Of a stretch of DNA of 64,000 nucleotides, positions 57,901-64,000 are shown in pieces. The position numbers and the translations under genes are program-made. Source of the DNA: Ottowia beijingensis (GTDB taxonomy: Bacteria; Pseudomonadota; Gammaproteobacteria; Burkholderiales; Burkholderiaceae_C). How positions within the stretch are numbered: position 1 is the stretch's first letter; each line of letters starts with the position of its first letter. The notes under the pieces are model-generated. The model saw only the letters and a program-made list of their open reading frames with translations. It did no database searches and had not been told where the DNA came from. The DNA is taken from contig NZ_JACCKX010000001.1 of assembly GCF_013423955.1 (NCBI RefSeq), positions 806,001 to 870,000 of the forward strand. Reading direction: 5' to 3'.

Positions 57901-58400
57901 AGCTCCAGATAGAAGCGGTGCGGAAACAGCTCGGCCAGTTGCAGCGCCACATCGCCCGCCAGCCGCTGGTTGCCCTGCAGCAGCGCCTGGCCCACCGGGC
58001 CGGCCTGCGCACCCGACAGCAGGATCAGCCCCTCGGAAAGCTCACCCAGCCAGTCCCAGCGCACCGTGGCCTGGGCCTTCACCACGCCCTGCGTCCAGGC
58101 GCGGGCCAGCAACTCGGACAGGTTCAGGTAGCCCTGGTGACTGGCCGCCAGCAGCAGCACGCGCGAGGGCAGGTCATTGTCGGCATCGCGCCCCGCCAGC
58201 AGCACCTCGGCACCGATGATGGGCTTGACGCCCTTGCCGCGCGCGGCCTTGTAGAACTTGATGGCGCCGAACAGGTTGGACAGGTCGGTGATGGCCAGTG
58301 CGGGCTGGCCGTCACGCGCGGCCGCGGCCACCATGTCGTCGACGCGCGTGGTGCCGTCGACCACGGAGAACTCGGTGTGCAAACGCAGATGGACAAACAT
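54903..58400 (-). CDS. dnaE: DNA polymerase III alpha subunit
   Basis: 1165 residues from the ATG at 58400 (MFVHLRLHTEFSVVDGTTR), about the E. coli length (1160). PHP domain first (HLRLHTEFS, AITDLSNLFGAIKFY), then the C-family polymerase with catalytic aspartates in MPDFDIDFCQANRDRVIDYV and GPGRGSGAGSLVAYAL; fingers region YGIMVYQEQVMQTAQILGGY and KSHAAAYSLLAYHTAWLK; helix-hairpin-helix around RTVEALIRAGAFDSL; a C-terminal OB fold (GIVGDFRVINGQRGRLGLFK) and the tau-binding end. Replicative polymerase. The 3.5-kb frame is unbroken. It is convergent with tolA. Confidence 0.97.
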   Translation of the reverse strand: MFVHLRLHTEFSVVDGTTRVDDMVAAAARDGQPALAITDLSNLFGAIKFYKAARGKGVKPIIGAEVLLAGRDADNDLPSRVLLLAASHQGYLNLSELLARAWTQGVVKAQATVRWDWLGELSEGLILLSGAQAGPVGQALLQGNQRLAGDVALQLAELFPHRFYLELQRAGRADDEAHVAAAVQLAARLKLPVVATHPVQFATPDDYEAHEARVCIAEGEILGNPRRVRRFTSEQYFKSTAEMQALFADVPSALANAVEIAKRCNLTLVLGKPQLPDFPVPEGHTIETYFRQASIDGLEERLQHLYPDAAKRDAERPRYLERLEFEIDTILKMGFPGYFLIVGDFINWAKNNGCPVGPGRGSGAGSLVAYALKITDLDPLEYKLLFERFLNPERVSMPDFDIDFCQANRDRVIDYVKAKYGKEAVSQIATFGTMAARAAIRDVGRVLDMSYMFCDGISKLIPNKPGQHITIDGALKVEPLLAERLAKEDEVKTLLALAQKLEGLTRNVGMHAGGVLIAPGKLTDFCPLYQQPGSESAVSQYDKDDVEAVGLVKFDFLGLATLTILEIAKELIVKRHAGQQNFAFENIALDDAKTYKLFQDGRTEAVFQFESRGMQGMLRDARPTRLEDLIALNALYRPGPMDLIPSFVARKHGREPVEYPHPLVADMLSETYGIMVYQEQVMQTAQILGGYSLGGADLLRRAMGKKKPEEMAEHRLIFRDGAAKNGISEAKADEIFDLMEKFAGYGFNKSHAAAYSLLAYHTAWLKVHYTAEFFCANMTVEMDNTDKLKVLYEDALKEGMAFEPPDVNRGGYRFEPVSDTLIRYGLGAIKGTGQQAIESIVAAREGRGEGNAGGESGPFTSLFDFCRRIDRTRVNKRTVEALIRAGAFDSLHMNRAALAASIDLAFDYAAANEANANQGGLFDLMDDGHGSSAQEPELPQVTPWGVKERLSLEKTAIGFYLSGHLFDEVEREVRQFVRRRIDELVDSREPQLLAGIVGDFRVINGQRGRLGLFKLDDKSGTLDARVEEGLLHQHRNLLKDDEFIVVMAKALPDRFSGGLQLNITQIWDLPTARCRFGKFLRVAVNGKAPDVRRLLSEYPPQVEQTEQGDLLRGLPVRLLVERRGEKGGVMAQIQLGDQAQFFPSDAALASWMAQADEGRASVVYE

Positions 58401-58726
58401 GGGCGGAGGGCGTGAACAAGGCGTCTGCAAAGTGGCGATGAACGCCGCTTGCAACGCGGGTGTGACTTAGTTGCAGGGTAGGCGCCGAGGCCCTGTGCGG
58501 CTTGCGGCGGGCTTCTGCGCATTAGTGCGCACATTGCGCTGAACGAGTCGCCGATGCGAGTGAAGTCAAAAATATACTTCTTTCCAGCAGTCGCCCAGGT
58601 GCCTCGCGAGTATCCGCCAGAACGTCGGATGAGGCATCACCCACAGGCAACGCACCGCCCGCAGCCATGGCTGCAGCGCGCCGCAGACTGACCCTTCAGA
58701 ACCCAGAACAAAGCGATCACAAACCG
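58401..58726. other. Intergenic region upstream of dnaE and of the GTPase operon
   Basis: Divergent promoter region of 326 bp with no gene. An AT-rich island GTCAAAAATATACTTC near 58564 contains TATACT, a possible -10 element for the rightward operon. TGCGCATTAGTGCGCA at about 58517 is a small repeat of the palindrome TGCGCA. Confidence 0.45.
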
Positions 58727-59440
58727 ATGTCGACCTTGAGGCTTGGCGCCTACAAACTACCTGCCGCCGAAGTGGTGCTGGTGCAGACGTTGTTCCGCCT
58801 GTACGCGCACGGCGACGCGTTCCGCTGGACCTTCGTCACCGCACCGCCCTACGACGCGCTGCTGGCCGACGGCACCACCGACGAGGGCATGAGCCCGGCC
58901 GTGGATGCCATGGCCAAGGCCGTGCTGCGCCTCACACGCATGAACTCGGGCCAGGCACCCAACACGCTGGAGCGCCCGATCCGCGCCGACCGGCTGCAGG
59001 ACTGGCTCAAGTCCACCGAGCACGACCTGCTGCAGACGCGCCCGGCCACGCTGATCGAGGAAGCGACGCAGCCCGATGCCGTCGAGGCCGAGGCGACGAC
59101 CCCGGCGGCGCCGATCAACCCGGTGCGCTTCAAGCTGCGGCGCTGGCCGCCGGCGGCGCTGCTGCGCTCCGACCCGAACCACATCCGCATGGCCACGCTG
59201 CTGTCGCGCCGCGCGCTCAACGCCGCCGAGCTGGCCACCATCAGCCAGCAGCCGGTGCAGGAGTGCCAGGCCTTCCTGACGACCCTGCAGACCACCGGCC
59301 TGGTGGACGTGCAGAAGGAGCCCGCGCCGGCCCCCGCACCCGCCGCCGCCGGCGCGCCCGCGCCCGCCGCGCCGCCCAAGCCGGCCCCCACGTTTGCCCG
59401 CGGCCTGATCTCCGGTATCCGCCGCCGCCTCGGCCTCTGA
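58727..59440 (+). CDS. Unknown protein heading the GTPase-Roadblock operon, possible winged-helix region
   Basis: 237 residues from the ATG at 58727. The N-terminal half (AAEVVLVQTLFRLYAHGDAF, AVDAMAKAVLRLTRMN, RADRLQDWLKSTEHDLL) is alpha/beta. A Pro/Ala linker follows, then a helical segment DPNHIRMATLLSRRALNAAE, LATISQQPVQECQAFLTTLQ, TTGLVDV that looks like a winged helix, an Ala/Pro-rich linker and a basic amphipathic tail ARGLISGIRRRLGL, perhaps membrane-touching. No family is recognised. It is 16 bp upstream of the GTPase, so probably co-translated; it could be a regulator or effector of the GTPase. That is inference from context. Confidence 0.8.
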   Translation: MSTLRLGAYKLPAAEVVLVQTLFRLYAHGDAFRWTFVTAPPYDALLADGTTDEGMSPAVDAMAKAVLRLTRMNSGQAPNTLERPIRADRLQDWLKSTEHDLLQTRPATLIEEATQPDAVEAEATTPAAPINPVRFKLRRWPPAALLRSDPNHIRMATLLSRRALNAAELATISQQPVQECQAFLTTLQTTGLVDVQKEPAPAPAPAAAGAPAPAAPPKPAPTFARGLISGIRRRLGL

Positions 59441-59456
59441 TCCCGCTGCAGCCATC

Positions 59457-59992
59457 ATGAACGAATACAAGATCCTCTTCACCGGCACCATGGGCGCCGG
59501 CAAGACCACCGCCATCGGCGCGGTGAGCGAAACGCCGCCCATCGTGACCGACGTGGTCAACAACGACCAGTCGCACACCAAGGAACGCACCACGGTGGGT
59601 CTGGACTTCGGCCAGTTCACGCTGGACAACGGCGACCGCATCCGCATGTTCGGCACGCCGGGCCAGTCGCGCTTCGACTTCCTCTGGAAGATCCTGTCGA
59701 AGAACGCGCTCGGCATGATCATCCTGACCGACAACTCGCGCCCCGACCCGCTGGCCGACCTGCGCGTGTACCTCGAAGGCTTTGCCGACGACCTGGACAT
59801 CATGCCCTGCGCCATCGGCATCGGCCGCCTGGGAGAACACCCTCGCCGTCGATGGACGACTACATCGAGGAGCTGGCCAGGCACAACCGCGTGCTGCCGG
59901 TGCTCGAGGTCGACGTGCGCAAGCGCGATGACGTCATCCTGTTGATCGATACCCTGCTGGCCCAACTCGAGGCCGGCATGTTTGGAGAGTAA
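59457..59992 (+). CDS. Small Ras-like GTPase (MglA/Srp102-like), one frame break
   Basis: 178 residues after adding one C at 59840-59842. G1/P-loop FTGTMGAGKTTAIGAV; switch I with conserved Thr (KERTTVGLDFGQF); G3 MFGTPGQSRFDFLW (DxxG replaced by GTPGQ, as in several bacterial Ras-like proteins); MIILTDNSRPDPLADLRVYL; the C-terminal helices DYIEELARHNRVLPVLEVDV and DDVILLIDTLLAQLEAGMF. A classical NKxD is not visible: the expected place reads AIGIGRLG, so nucleotide specificity is uncertain. Such GTPases act as polarity or signalling switches with Roadblock partners, which follow here. Confidence 0.9.
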
Positions 59993-59995
59993 GCC

Positions 59996-60388
59996 ATGTC
60001 CGTGAATCTGAAACTGTCGCCGACGGCGAAAGTCATTGCCGCGCGCGAAGCGCAGAACTTCCTCGACGAGGTCAACGGCGTCACCGCCGTGGTGATCGCC
60101 ACCGTCGACGGCTTCGACGTGGCCTCGGCCATGCGCGCGGGCGATGCGGCGCGCGTGGCGGCCATGGCCAGCTCGATCTCGGCCATCAGCTCGGTGGTGT
60201 CGCAGGAGGCCAACCTGGGCCGCAACAAGAGCGTGACCATCGACACCGAATCCGGCTTCGCCATGGTGTACAGCGTGCACCGCGACGATGCCGAACTGGT
60301 GATCAACGTGATCGCCGACGGCAGCGCCATCCTGGGCCAGGTGGCCTACCGCATCGCGCAGTTTGCCCGCACGCTGGCCGAAGCATGA
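59996..60388 (+). CDS. Roadblock/LC7-domain protein (first)
   Basis: 130 residues. Roadblock pattern: an N-terminal helix (EAQNFLDEVNGV), strand VTAVVIATVDGFDVASAM, helix AARVAAMASSISAISSVVSQ, strands KSVTIDTESGFAMVYSVH and ELVINVIADGSAILGQV, and a closing helix YRIAQFARTL. MglB-type Roadblock dimers are GTPase-activating partners of Ras-like GTPases. It starts 3 bp after the GTPase gene and overlaps the next gene by 4 bp. Confidence 0.88.
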   Translation: MSVNLKLSPTAKVIAAREAQNFLDEVNGVTAVVIATVDGFDVASAMRAGDAARVAAMASSISAISSVVSQEANLGRNKSVTIDTESGFAMVYSVHRDDAELVINVIADGSAILGQVAYRIAQFARTLAEA

Positions 60389-60750
60389 CACAGAAAGCAC
60401 TGCGTGATGCGCTGGAGTCCATGGCCGCGATGCCCGGGCTCGAAGGCTGCGCACTGGTCGAGATCGAGGCCGGCATGGTGTGGCACCACGCCGGCCAGAT
60501 CGAAGGCGTGCAGACCTTTGCCGAAGCGGCCAGCGACTACTGGCGCCTGTACAACCGCCTGTCGCACCAGTTCAAGGACCTGGGCGACCTGAAGGCCTCG
60601 GTGATGATGCACGCGCAGGGCCGCATCACGCTGCTGCCCTGCGGCACCGGCATGCTGCTGGTGACGCTGACGCGCCAGAAGTCCGACATCGACTGGGCGC
60701 TGTGGCAGGAAAAGACCAAGGAACTCGCCCGCCTGGTGGACGAGCTGTAA
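60385..60750 (+). CDS. Possible Roadblock-like protein (second)
   Basis: 121 residues. The order of elements, helix ALRDALESMAAMPGLEG, strand CALVEIEAGMVWHHAG, helix FAEAASDYWRLYNRLSHQF, strands ASVMMHAQGRITLLPC and GMLLVTLTRQKS, and a closing helix IDWALWQEKTKELARLV, is that of a Roadblock domain, but the sequence is divergent and the signature strand is weak. The ATGA overlap with the preceding gene means tight coupling. It could be the second half of a heterodimer. Confidence 0.8.
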   Translation: MTQKALRDALESMAAMPGLEGCALVEIEAGMVWHHAGQIEGVQTFAEAASDYWRLYNRLSHQFKDLGDLKASVMMHAQGRITLLPCGTGMLLVTLTRQKSDIDWALWQEKTKELARLVDEL

Positions 60751-60855
60751 ACCCCACGGTTTCCAACCGGGAGACGGCGTTTTTCTGCGTGGCGCCCCTC
60801 CTGCTGAATCACTTCCCACGCAATGGCTGAATCAACCCAACGGAGAAAAGGCGGC

Positions 60856-61215
60856 ATGGCCAATATCAAGCAAACCCTCGACGAACTGATGACCCTGGAC
60901 GGCGCCATGTGCGCGGCCGTGGTCGACTCTGCCAGCGGCATGATGCTGGGCTCGGTCGGCTCCGGCGTCGATCTGGAAGTGGCTGCCGCCGGCAACACCG
61001 AAGTGATCCGCTCCAAGATGAAGACCATGCGTTCGCTGGGTCTGAACGACGTGATCGAGGACATCCTGATCACCCTGGGCAAGCAGTACCACATCCTGCG
61101 CCCGTCGGCGCGCAAGGACGGCGTGTTCATCTACTTCGTGCTGGACAAGCAGCGCGCCAACCTGGCCATGGCCCGCCGCAAGGTGCTGGACGTGGACAAG
61201 GAAATGAACTTCTGA
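60856..61215 (+). CDS. Roadblock/LC7-domain protein (third)
   Basis: 119 residues from the ATG at 60856, preceded by GGAGAAAAGGCGG; the ORF could start at 60823, but the longer N-terminus is polar and not family-like. Roadblock pattern: IKQTLDELMTLDGAMCAAVV, DSASGMMLGSVGSGVDLEVA, NTEVIRSKMKTMRSLGLND, VIEDILITLGKQYHILRP, FIYFVLDKQRANLAMARRKV. It is separated from the previous gene by about 105 bp but on the same strand and ended by a strong terminator, so it is the last gene of the operon. Confidence 0.88.
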   Translation: MANIKQTLDELMTLDGAMCAAVVDSASGMMLGSVGSGVDLEVAAAGNTEVIRSKMKTMRSLGLNDVIEDILITLGKQYHILRPSARKDGVFIYFVLDKQRANLAMARRKVLDVDKEMNF

Positions 61216-61243
61216 TCTGGCGCCCGCGCCACATCGCATGAAC

Positions 61244-61269
61244 GAAGCCCCGGCATGCCGGGGCTTTTT
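61244..61269 (+). terminator. Terminator of the GTPase-Roadblock operon
   Basis: AAGCCCCGG-CATG-CCGGGGCTTTTTC, a nine-pair GC stem with a T-run, 30 bp after the last stop. Confidence 0.9.
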
Positions 61270-61286
61270 CATGGTCACCATCGAGG

Positions 61287-61360
61287 CATTTTTACTATAC
61301 TTTTTATAGCTTGGTGCGCTTGATCAACGGGCGATACAGGCATTTTTCATCAAAATTACC
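61287..61360. repeat. AT-rich degenerate copy of the dispersed repeat
   Basis: CTTTTTATAGCTTGGTGCGCTTGATC followed by GGGCGATA and CATTTTTCATCAAAATTA. It resembles the ATAGCTGCTGGCGCTT family with substitutions. Confidence 0.45.
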
Positions 61361-61458
61361 CCTGTCCACCAGCGCCCTGGCCATGGCAGATGGATGGCGC
61401 CAGACTGCCGGAACCAAAGAAGGCCCCCGAAGGGGCCAGCGTGCGGAATCCGAGGGTT

Positions 61459-61868
61459 TCAGCCCCTGCGTCGGCCATCCAGCCCCAGCGCACCACCACC
61501 CAGGGCCGCCATCGCCAGCAGGCCGCCGGCGATGCCCAGGTTCTTGGTGAACATCAGCTTCTGCACCATCTGCTGGTCGGCCGGAACGCCCCAGTAGTTG
61601 TGGAAGAACACGGCCGCGCCCAGCGTGAACAAGGCCAGCAGCAGGGCCGACCAGCGGGTCTTGAAGCCGACGAGCAAGGTGATGCCGGCGCCGATCTCGA
61701 CCACGATGGCCAGCGCTGCCAGCACCTCGGGCATGGGCAGGCCCTTGGAGGCGATGTAGCCCACGGTGCCGGCAAAGCCCGCACCCAGCTTGCCGATGCC
61801 GGCGGGAATGAAGACGTAGGCCAGCAACAGGCGACCCAGCAGGGCCAGGGATTTTGCAGTGCGTTCAT
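61459..61868 (-). CDS. DoxX-family membrane protein, one frame break
   Basis: 136 residues after adding one base to the T-run 61852-61855 (plus strand), giving MNALQKSLALLGRLLLAYVF. Four membrane helices: LLGRLLLAYVFIPAGIGKLG, EVLAALAIVVEIGAGITLLV, SALLLALFTLGAAVFFHNYW and LGIAGGLLAMAALGGGALGL. DoxX proteins act in redox and sulfur stress responses in the inner membrane; the exact role is open. It follows the pirin gene on the same strand, so probably in one unit. Confidence 0.9.
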
Positions 61869-62012
61869 GGTGGTTTCCTTGTGACAACAAAGTGGGATGA
61901 AAAAGGGCGAGCCTGCCCACGGTGCGCCGCCAGCGGGCACAGCCGGGCCGCGCCGACCTGCGACAGGTCGGCGCGAGCAGACAAACTCGGTGAAGCGTCT
62001 GGAAGTGGGCGG

Positions 62013-62714
62013 TCAGGCCGCCAGGTCGAACACCAGCACCTCGGCGTCCTGGCCGCCATCCAGGCGGATGCGGCTTTCCTGCTCGATCAGCGCGGCATCG
62101 CCGCCACTGAGGCGCTGGCCGTTCACGCTCAGCTGGCCGCGCACCAGGTGCACGTAGGCCTTGCGGGCGGGGTCGATGGCCAGCTCGGTGCTTTCGGCGC
62201 CGTCGAACAGGCCGGCGTACAGGGCGGCGTCGGCGTGGATCTTCACGGCATCGCCCTCCGGCTCGCACGCCGCCACCATCCGCAGCTGGCCGCGCTTGTC
62301 GGCATCGGGCACCGTCTTCTGCTCGTAGCTGGGCGCGATGCCGGTCACGTTGGGCTCGATCCAGATCTGCAGGAAGTGCGTGGTCTGGCCCACCGCATGG
62401 TTGAACTCGCTGTGCATCACGCCGCTGCCGGCGCTCATGCGCTGCACGTCGCCGGGCGGAATGCCCTTGACGTTGCCCATGCTGTCCTTGTGCGCCAGGT
62501 TGCCCTGCAGCACGTAGCTGATGATTTCCATGTCGCGGTGGCCATGCGCGCCGAAGCCGGTGCCGGGAGCGATGCGGTCTTCGTTGATGACACGCAGGTT
62601 GCCCCAGCCCATGTGCGCCGGGTCGTAGTAGCCGGCGAACGAGAAGCTGTGGTATGACTTGAGCCAGCCGTGGTCGGCGTAGCCGCGGTCCTGTGATTTG
62701 CGAATCGTGATCAT
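62013..62714 (-). CDS. Pirin family protein (YhhW-like)
   Basis: 233 residues, double cupin. The N-terminal signature is YADHGWLKSYHSFSFAGYYD, then GWGNLRVINEDRIAPGTGF, and metal ligands in HGHRDMEIISYVLQGNLAHKDS and AGSGVMHSEFNHA (two His, then His and Glu). The C-terminal cupin lacks metal residues. YhhW-type pirins can oxidise quercetin; the true substrate here is unknown. Divergent from the LysR gene with 105 bp between, the usual regulator-target layout. Confidence 0.93.
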   Translation of the reverse strand: MITIRKSQDRGYADHGWLKSYHSFSFAGYYDPAHMGWGNLRVINEDRIAPGTGFGAHGHRDMEIISYVLQGNLAHKDSMGNVKGIPPGDVQRMSAGSGVMHSEFNHAVGQTTHFLQIWIEPNVTGIAPSYEQKTVPDADKRGQLRMVAACEPEGDAVKIHADAALYAGLFDGAESTELAIDPARKAYVHLVRGQLSVNGQRLSGGDAALIEQESRIRLDGGQDAEVLVFDLAA

Positions 62715-62819
62715 GTGTGAACTCCTTGTATGTCCTCGACTTTAGGTGGCGGCAGCGTTTTTGAAACCGCACATCATTGATGGCATCATTCAAAAAAATG
62801 AATCAAGGAGACATGCCCC

Positions 62820-63755
62820 ATGGCCGAGCCGACCGACGTCCTGAGCCCGGATGCCTTTCGCATCCTCAACGCCATCGCCAAGGCGGGCAGCTTTGCCGCA
62901 GCGGCGCGCGCGCTGGGCATGGTGCCCAGCGCCCTGACCTACCGCGTGCGCCAGATCGAGGACGCGCTGGACGTGCTGCTGTTCGACCGCAGTTCGCGCC
63001 AAGCGCGCCCCACCGCCGCCGGCGCCGAACTGCTGGCGCAAGGCGAACGCCTGAAGCAGGAGGTGGACGCCGTGGTGAACCGCGTCAAGCGCGTGGCCAC
63101 CGGCTGGGAGCCCGAGCTGACCATCACCGCTGACGGCCTGATATCGCATTCGGCCCTGATGGAGCTGTGCTGCGACTTCTTCAACCTCAACCCGCCCACC
63201 CGCCTGCGCCTGCGCGAGGAAATCCTCAGCGGCACCGTCGGCGCGCTCACCTCGGGCAAGGCCGATCTGGCCATCGGCGTGATCCTGGAGCCCTCCAGCG
63301 CCGCCAACCTGCGCGCCAAGCCGCTCGGGCAGGTGCGCTTCGTGTACGCCGTGGCGCCGCACCACCCGCTGGCGCGGGCCGAGGAGCCGCTGTCGGATAC
63401 GGAACTGCTCAAGCACCGCGGCATCGTGGTGGCCGACTCGGTGCAGAACGGCACCACGCAATCCTTCGGCCTGCTGTCGGGGCAGGAAACCTTCACCGTG
63501 CCCAGTCTGGCCGCCAAGCTCGACGCCCACCTGCGCGGACTGGGCGCCGGCTTTCTGCCGGAGCCGATCGCGCGGCCGTACCTGTCCACCGGCCGGATGG
63601 TGGCGCGGCGGGTGGAACGCAGCACCCGCATTGCCCAGCTCAGCTACGCCTGGCGCGCCAGCGCCAACCCAGGCAAGGCCCTGAGCTGGTGGCTGGAACA
63701 GCTGGAGCGCCCCATCACCCGGCGCGCGCTGCTCGAACAGCACGGCAGCATGTAG
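62820..63755 (+). CDS. LysR-type transcriptional regulator
   Basis: 311 residues from the ATG at 62820. N-terminal winged helix FRILNAIAKAGSFAAAARAL, VPSALTYRVRQIEDALDVLL, FDRSSRQARPTAAGAELL; linker helix QEVDAVVNRVKRVATG; type 2 periplasmic-like effector domain (LTITADGLISHSALMELCCD, GKADLAIGVILEPS, AVAPHHPLARAEEPLS, RGLGAGFLPEPIARPYL). It probably controls the divergent pirin-doxX unit; the inducer is unknown. Confidence 0.94.
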   Translation: MAEPTDVLSPDAFRILNAIAKAGSFAAAARALGMVPSALTYRVRQIEDALDVLLFDRSSRQARPTAAGAELLAQGERLKQEVDAVVNRVKRVATGWEPELTITADGLISHSALMELCCDFFNLNPPTRLRLREEILSGTVGALTSGKADLAIGVILEPSSAANLRAKPLGQVRFVYAVAPHHPLARAEEPLSDTELLKHRGIVVADSVQNGTTQSFGLLSGQETFTVPSLAAKLDAHLRGLGAGFLPEPIARPYLSTGRMVARRVERSTRIAQLSYAWRASANPGKALSWWLEQLERPITRRALLEQHGSM

Positions 63756-63764
63756 AGTTCGCCC

Positions 63765-64000
63765 ATGGCCCGCTCACACCGCACCCCGCGTCGTCAATTC
63801 GCCGTCATCGGCGCCGGCATGGCCGGCCTGGCCTGCGCCCGCACGCTGCAGCGCGCCGGGCATGCGGTGCAGGTGTTCGAGGCCGCGCCCGAGCCCGGCG
63901 GGCGCGTGGCCACGCACCTGTCGCCCTTCGGCAGCTTCGACACCGGCGCGCAGTACTTCACGGTGCGCGATGCGCGCTTCACCCAGGCGCTGGACACCAC
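63765..64000 (+). CDS. FAD-dependent oxidoreductase, N-terminal part (cut by window end)
   Basis: The first 78 residues are visible: a short basic leader, then the dinucleotide-binding motif FAVIGAGMAGLACARTLQRA, HAVQVFEAAPEPGGRVATH (GG-doublet that contacts FAD) and FDTGAQYFTVRDARF. This is the start of the renalase-like/amine-oxidase-like NAD(P)/FAD proteins common in Comamonadaceae. Substrate is unknown. The 3' part lies outside the window. Confidence 0.85.
   Translation, partial: MARSHRTPRRQFAVIGAGMAGLACARTLQRAGHAVQVFEAAPEPGGRVATHLSPFGSFDTGAQYFTVRDARFTQALDT

Noticed and set aside
56097..58415. 772-codon plus-strand ORF opposite dnaE
   Set aside because: It is the mirror of dnaE in a high-GC genome; its protein is Gln/His/Gly/Val-rich without domains, while dnaE has all its catalytic motifs.

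Overview
The window looks like a high-GC betaproteobacterial chromosome, most likely Burkholderiales/Comamonadaceae. The evidence is the gene order gph-ubiG...ompA<>gyrA-DUF2059-pheA-tyrA-aroA/cmk-rpsA-ihfB-lapA-lapB, a fused aroA-cmk gene, a RibB with a degenerate GTP-cyclohydrolase-like tail, a tmRNA whose tag reads ANDERFALAA, and dispersed AGCTGCTGGCGC-type palindromic repeats.

Positions 1-16824 are an integrated genomic island. At its right edge a P4-type tyrosine recombinase gene abuts the 3' end of ssrA (tmRNA), a classic integration target; the left edge lies outside the window. From left to right the island holds: the start of a helicase-type restriction enzyme next to a truncated type I hsdM remnant; a perfect LexA (SOS) box between two divergent small genes, followed by an SRAP (HMCES/YedK) gene; a secreted Cys-rich protein; a conjugative-element style block (zinc-ribbon/glycine-zipper protein, DUF932, YqaJ nuclease, recombination-directionality-like protein, DUF3223); a lower-GC segment with two diverged YagK/YfjJ (inovirus Gp2-like) proteins around a gene of unknown function, plus an AlpA regulator; and an intact IS21-family element with a 6-bp target duplication.

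Positions 16825-64000 are core chromosome. 16.8-28.7 kb: ssrA, gph, ubiG, two secreted proteins, an OmpA-like porin, gyrA, and the aromatic amino-acid block pheA-tyrA-aroA/cmk. 28.7-36 kb: rpsA, ihfB, lapAB, comEA and a TRAP transporter (dctPQM). 36-47 kb: glyoxalase I, CYTH-CHAD protein, OmpA-like protein, ChaC-like cyclotransferase, pdxH, two lipoproteins and a sensory cassette (ABC-type binding protein, hybrid kinase, NarL-type regulator). 47-58.4 kb: AEC transporter, ribBX-ribH-nusB, an aminotransferase, ybgC-tolQRA and dnaE. 58.7-61.2 kb: a compact operon of a small GTPase with two clear and one possible Roadblock/LC7 proteins. 61.4-64 kb: doxX, pirin, a LysR regulator and the start of an FAD oxidoreductase.

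A striking technical feature runs through the whole window. About thirty reading-frame breaks occur, nearly all in C, G, A or T runs and nearly all repaired by adding one base. They hit indispensable genes (gyrA twice, ribH twice, aroA, nusB). I read them as homopolymer errors in the assembly, so I annotate whole genes across the breaks and give the position of each break. Apparent gene splits and fusions here should be judged with this in mind.
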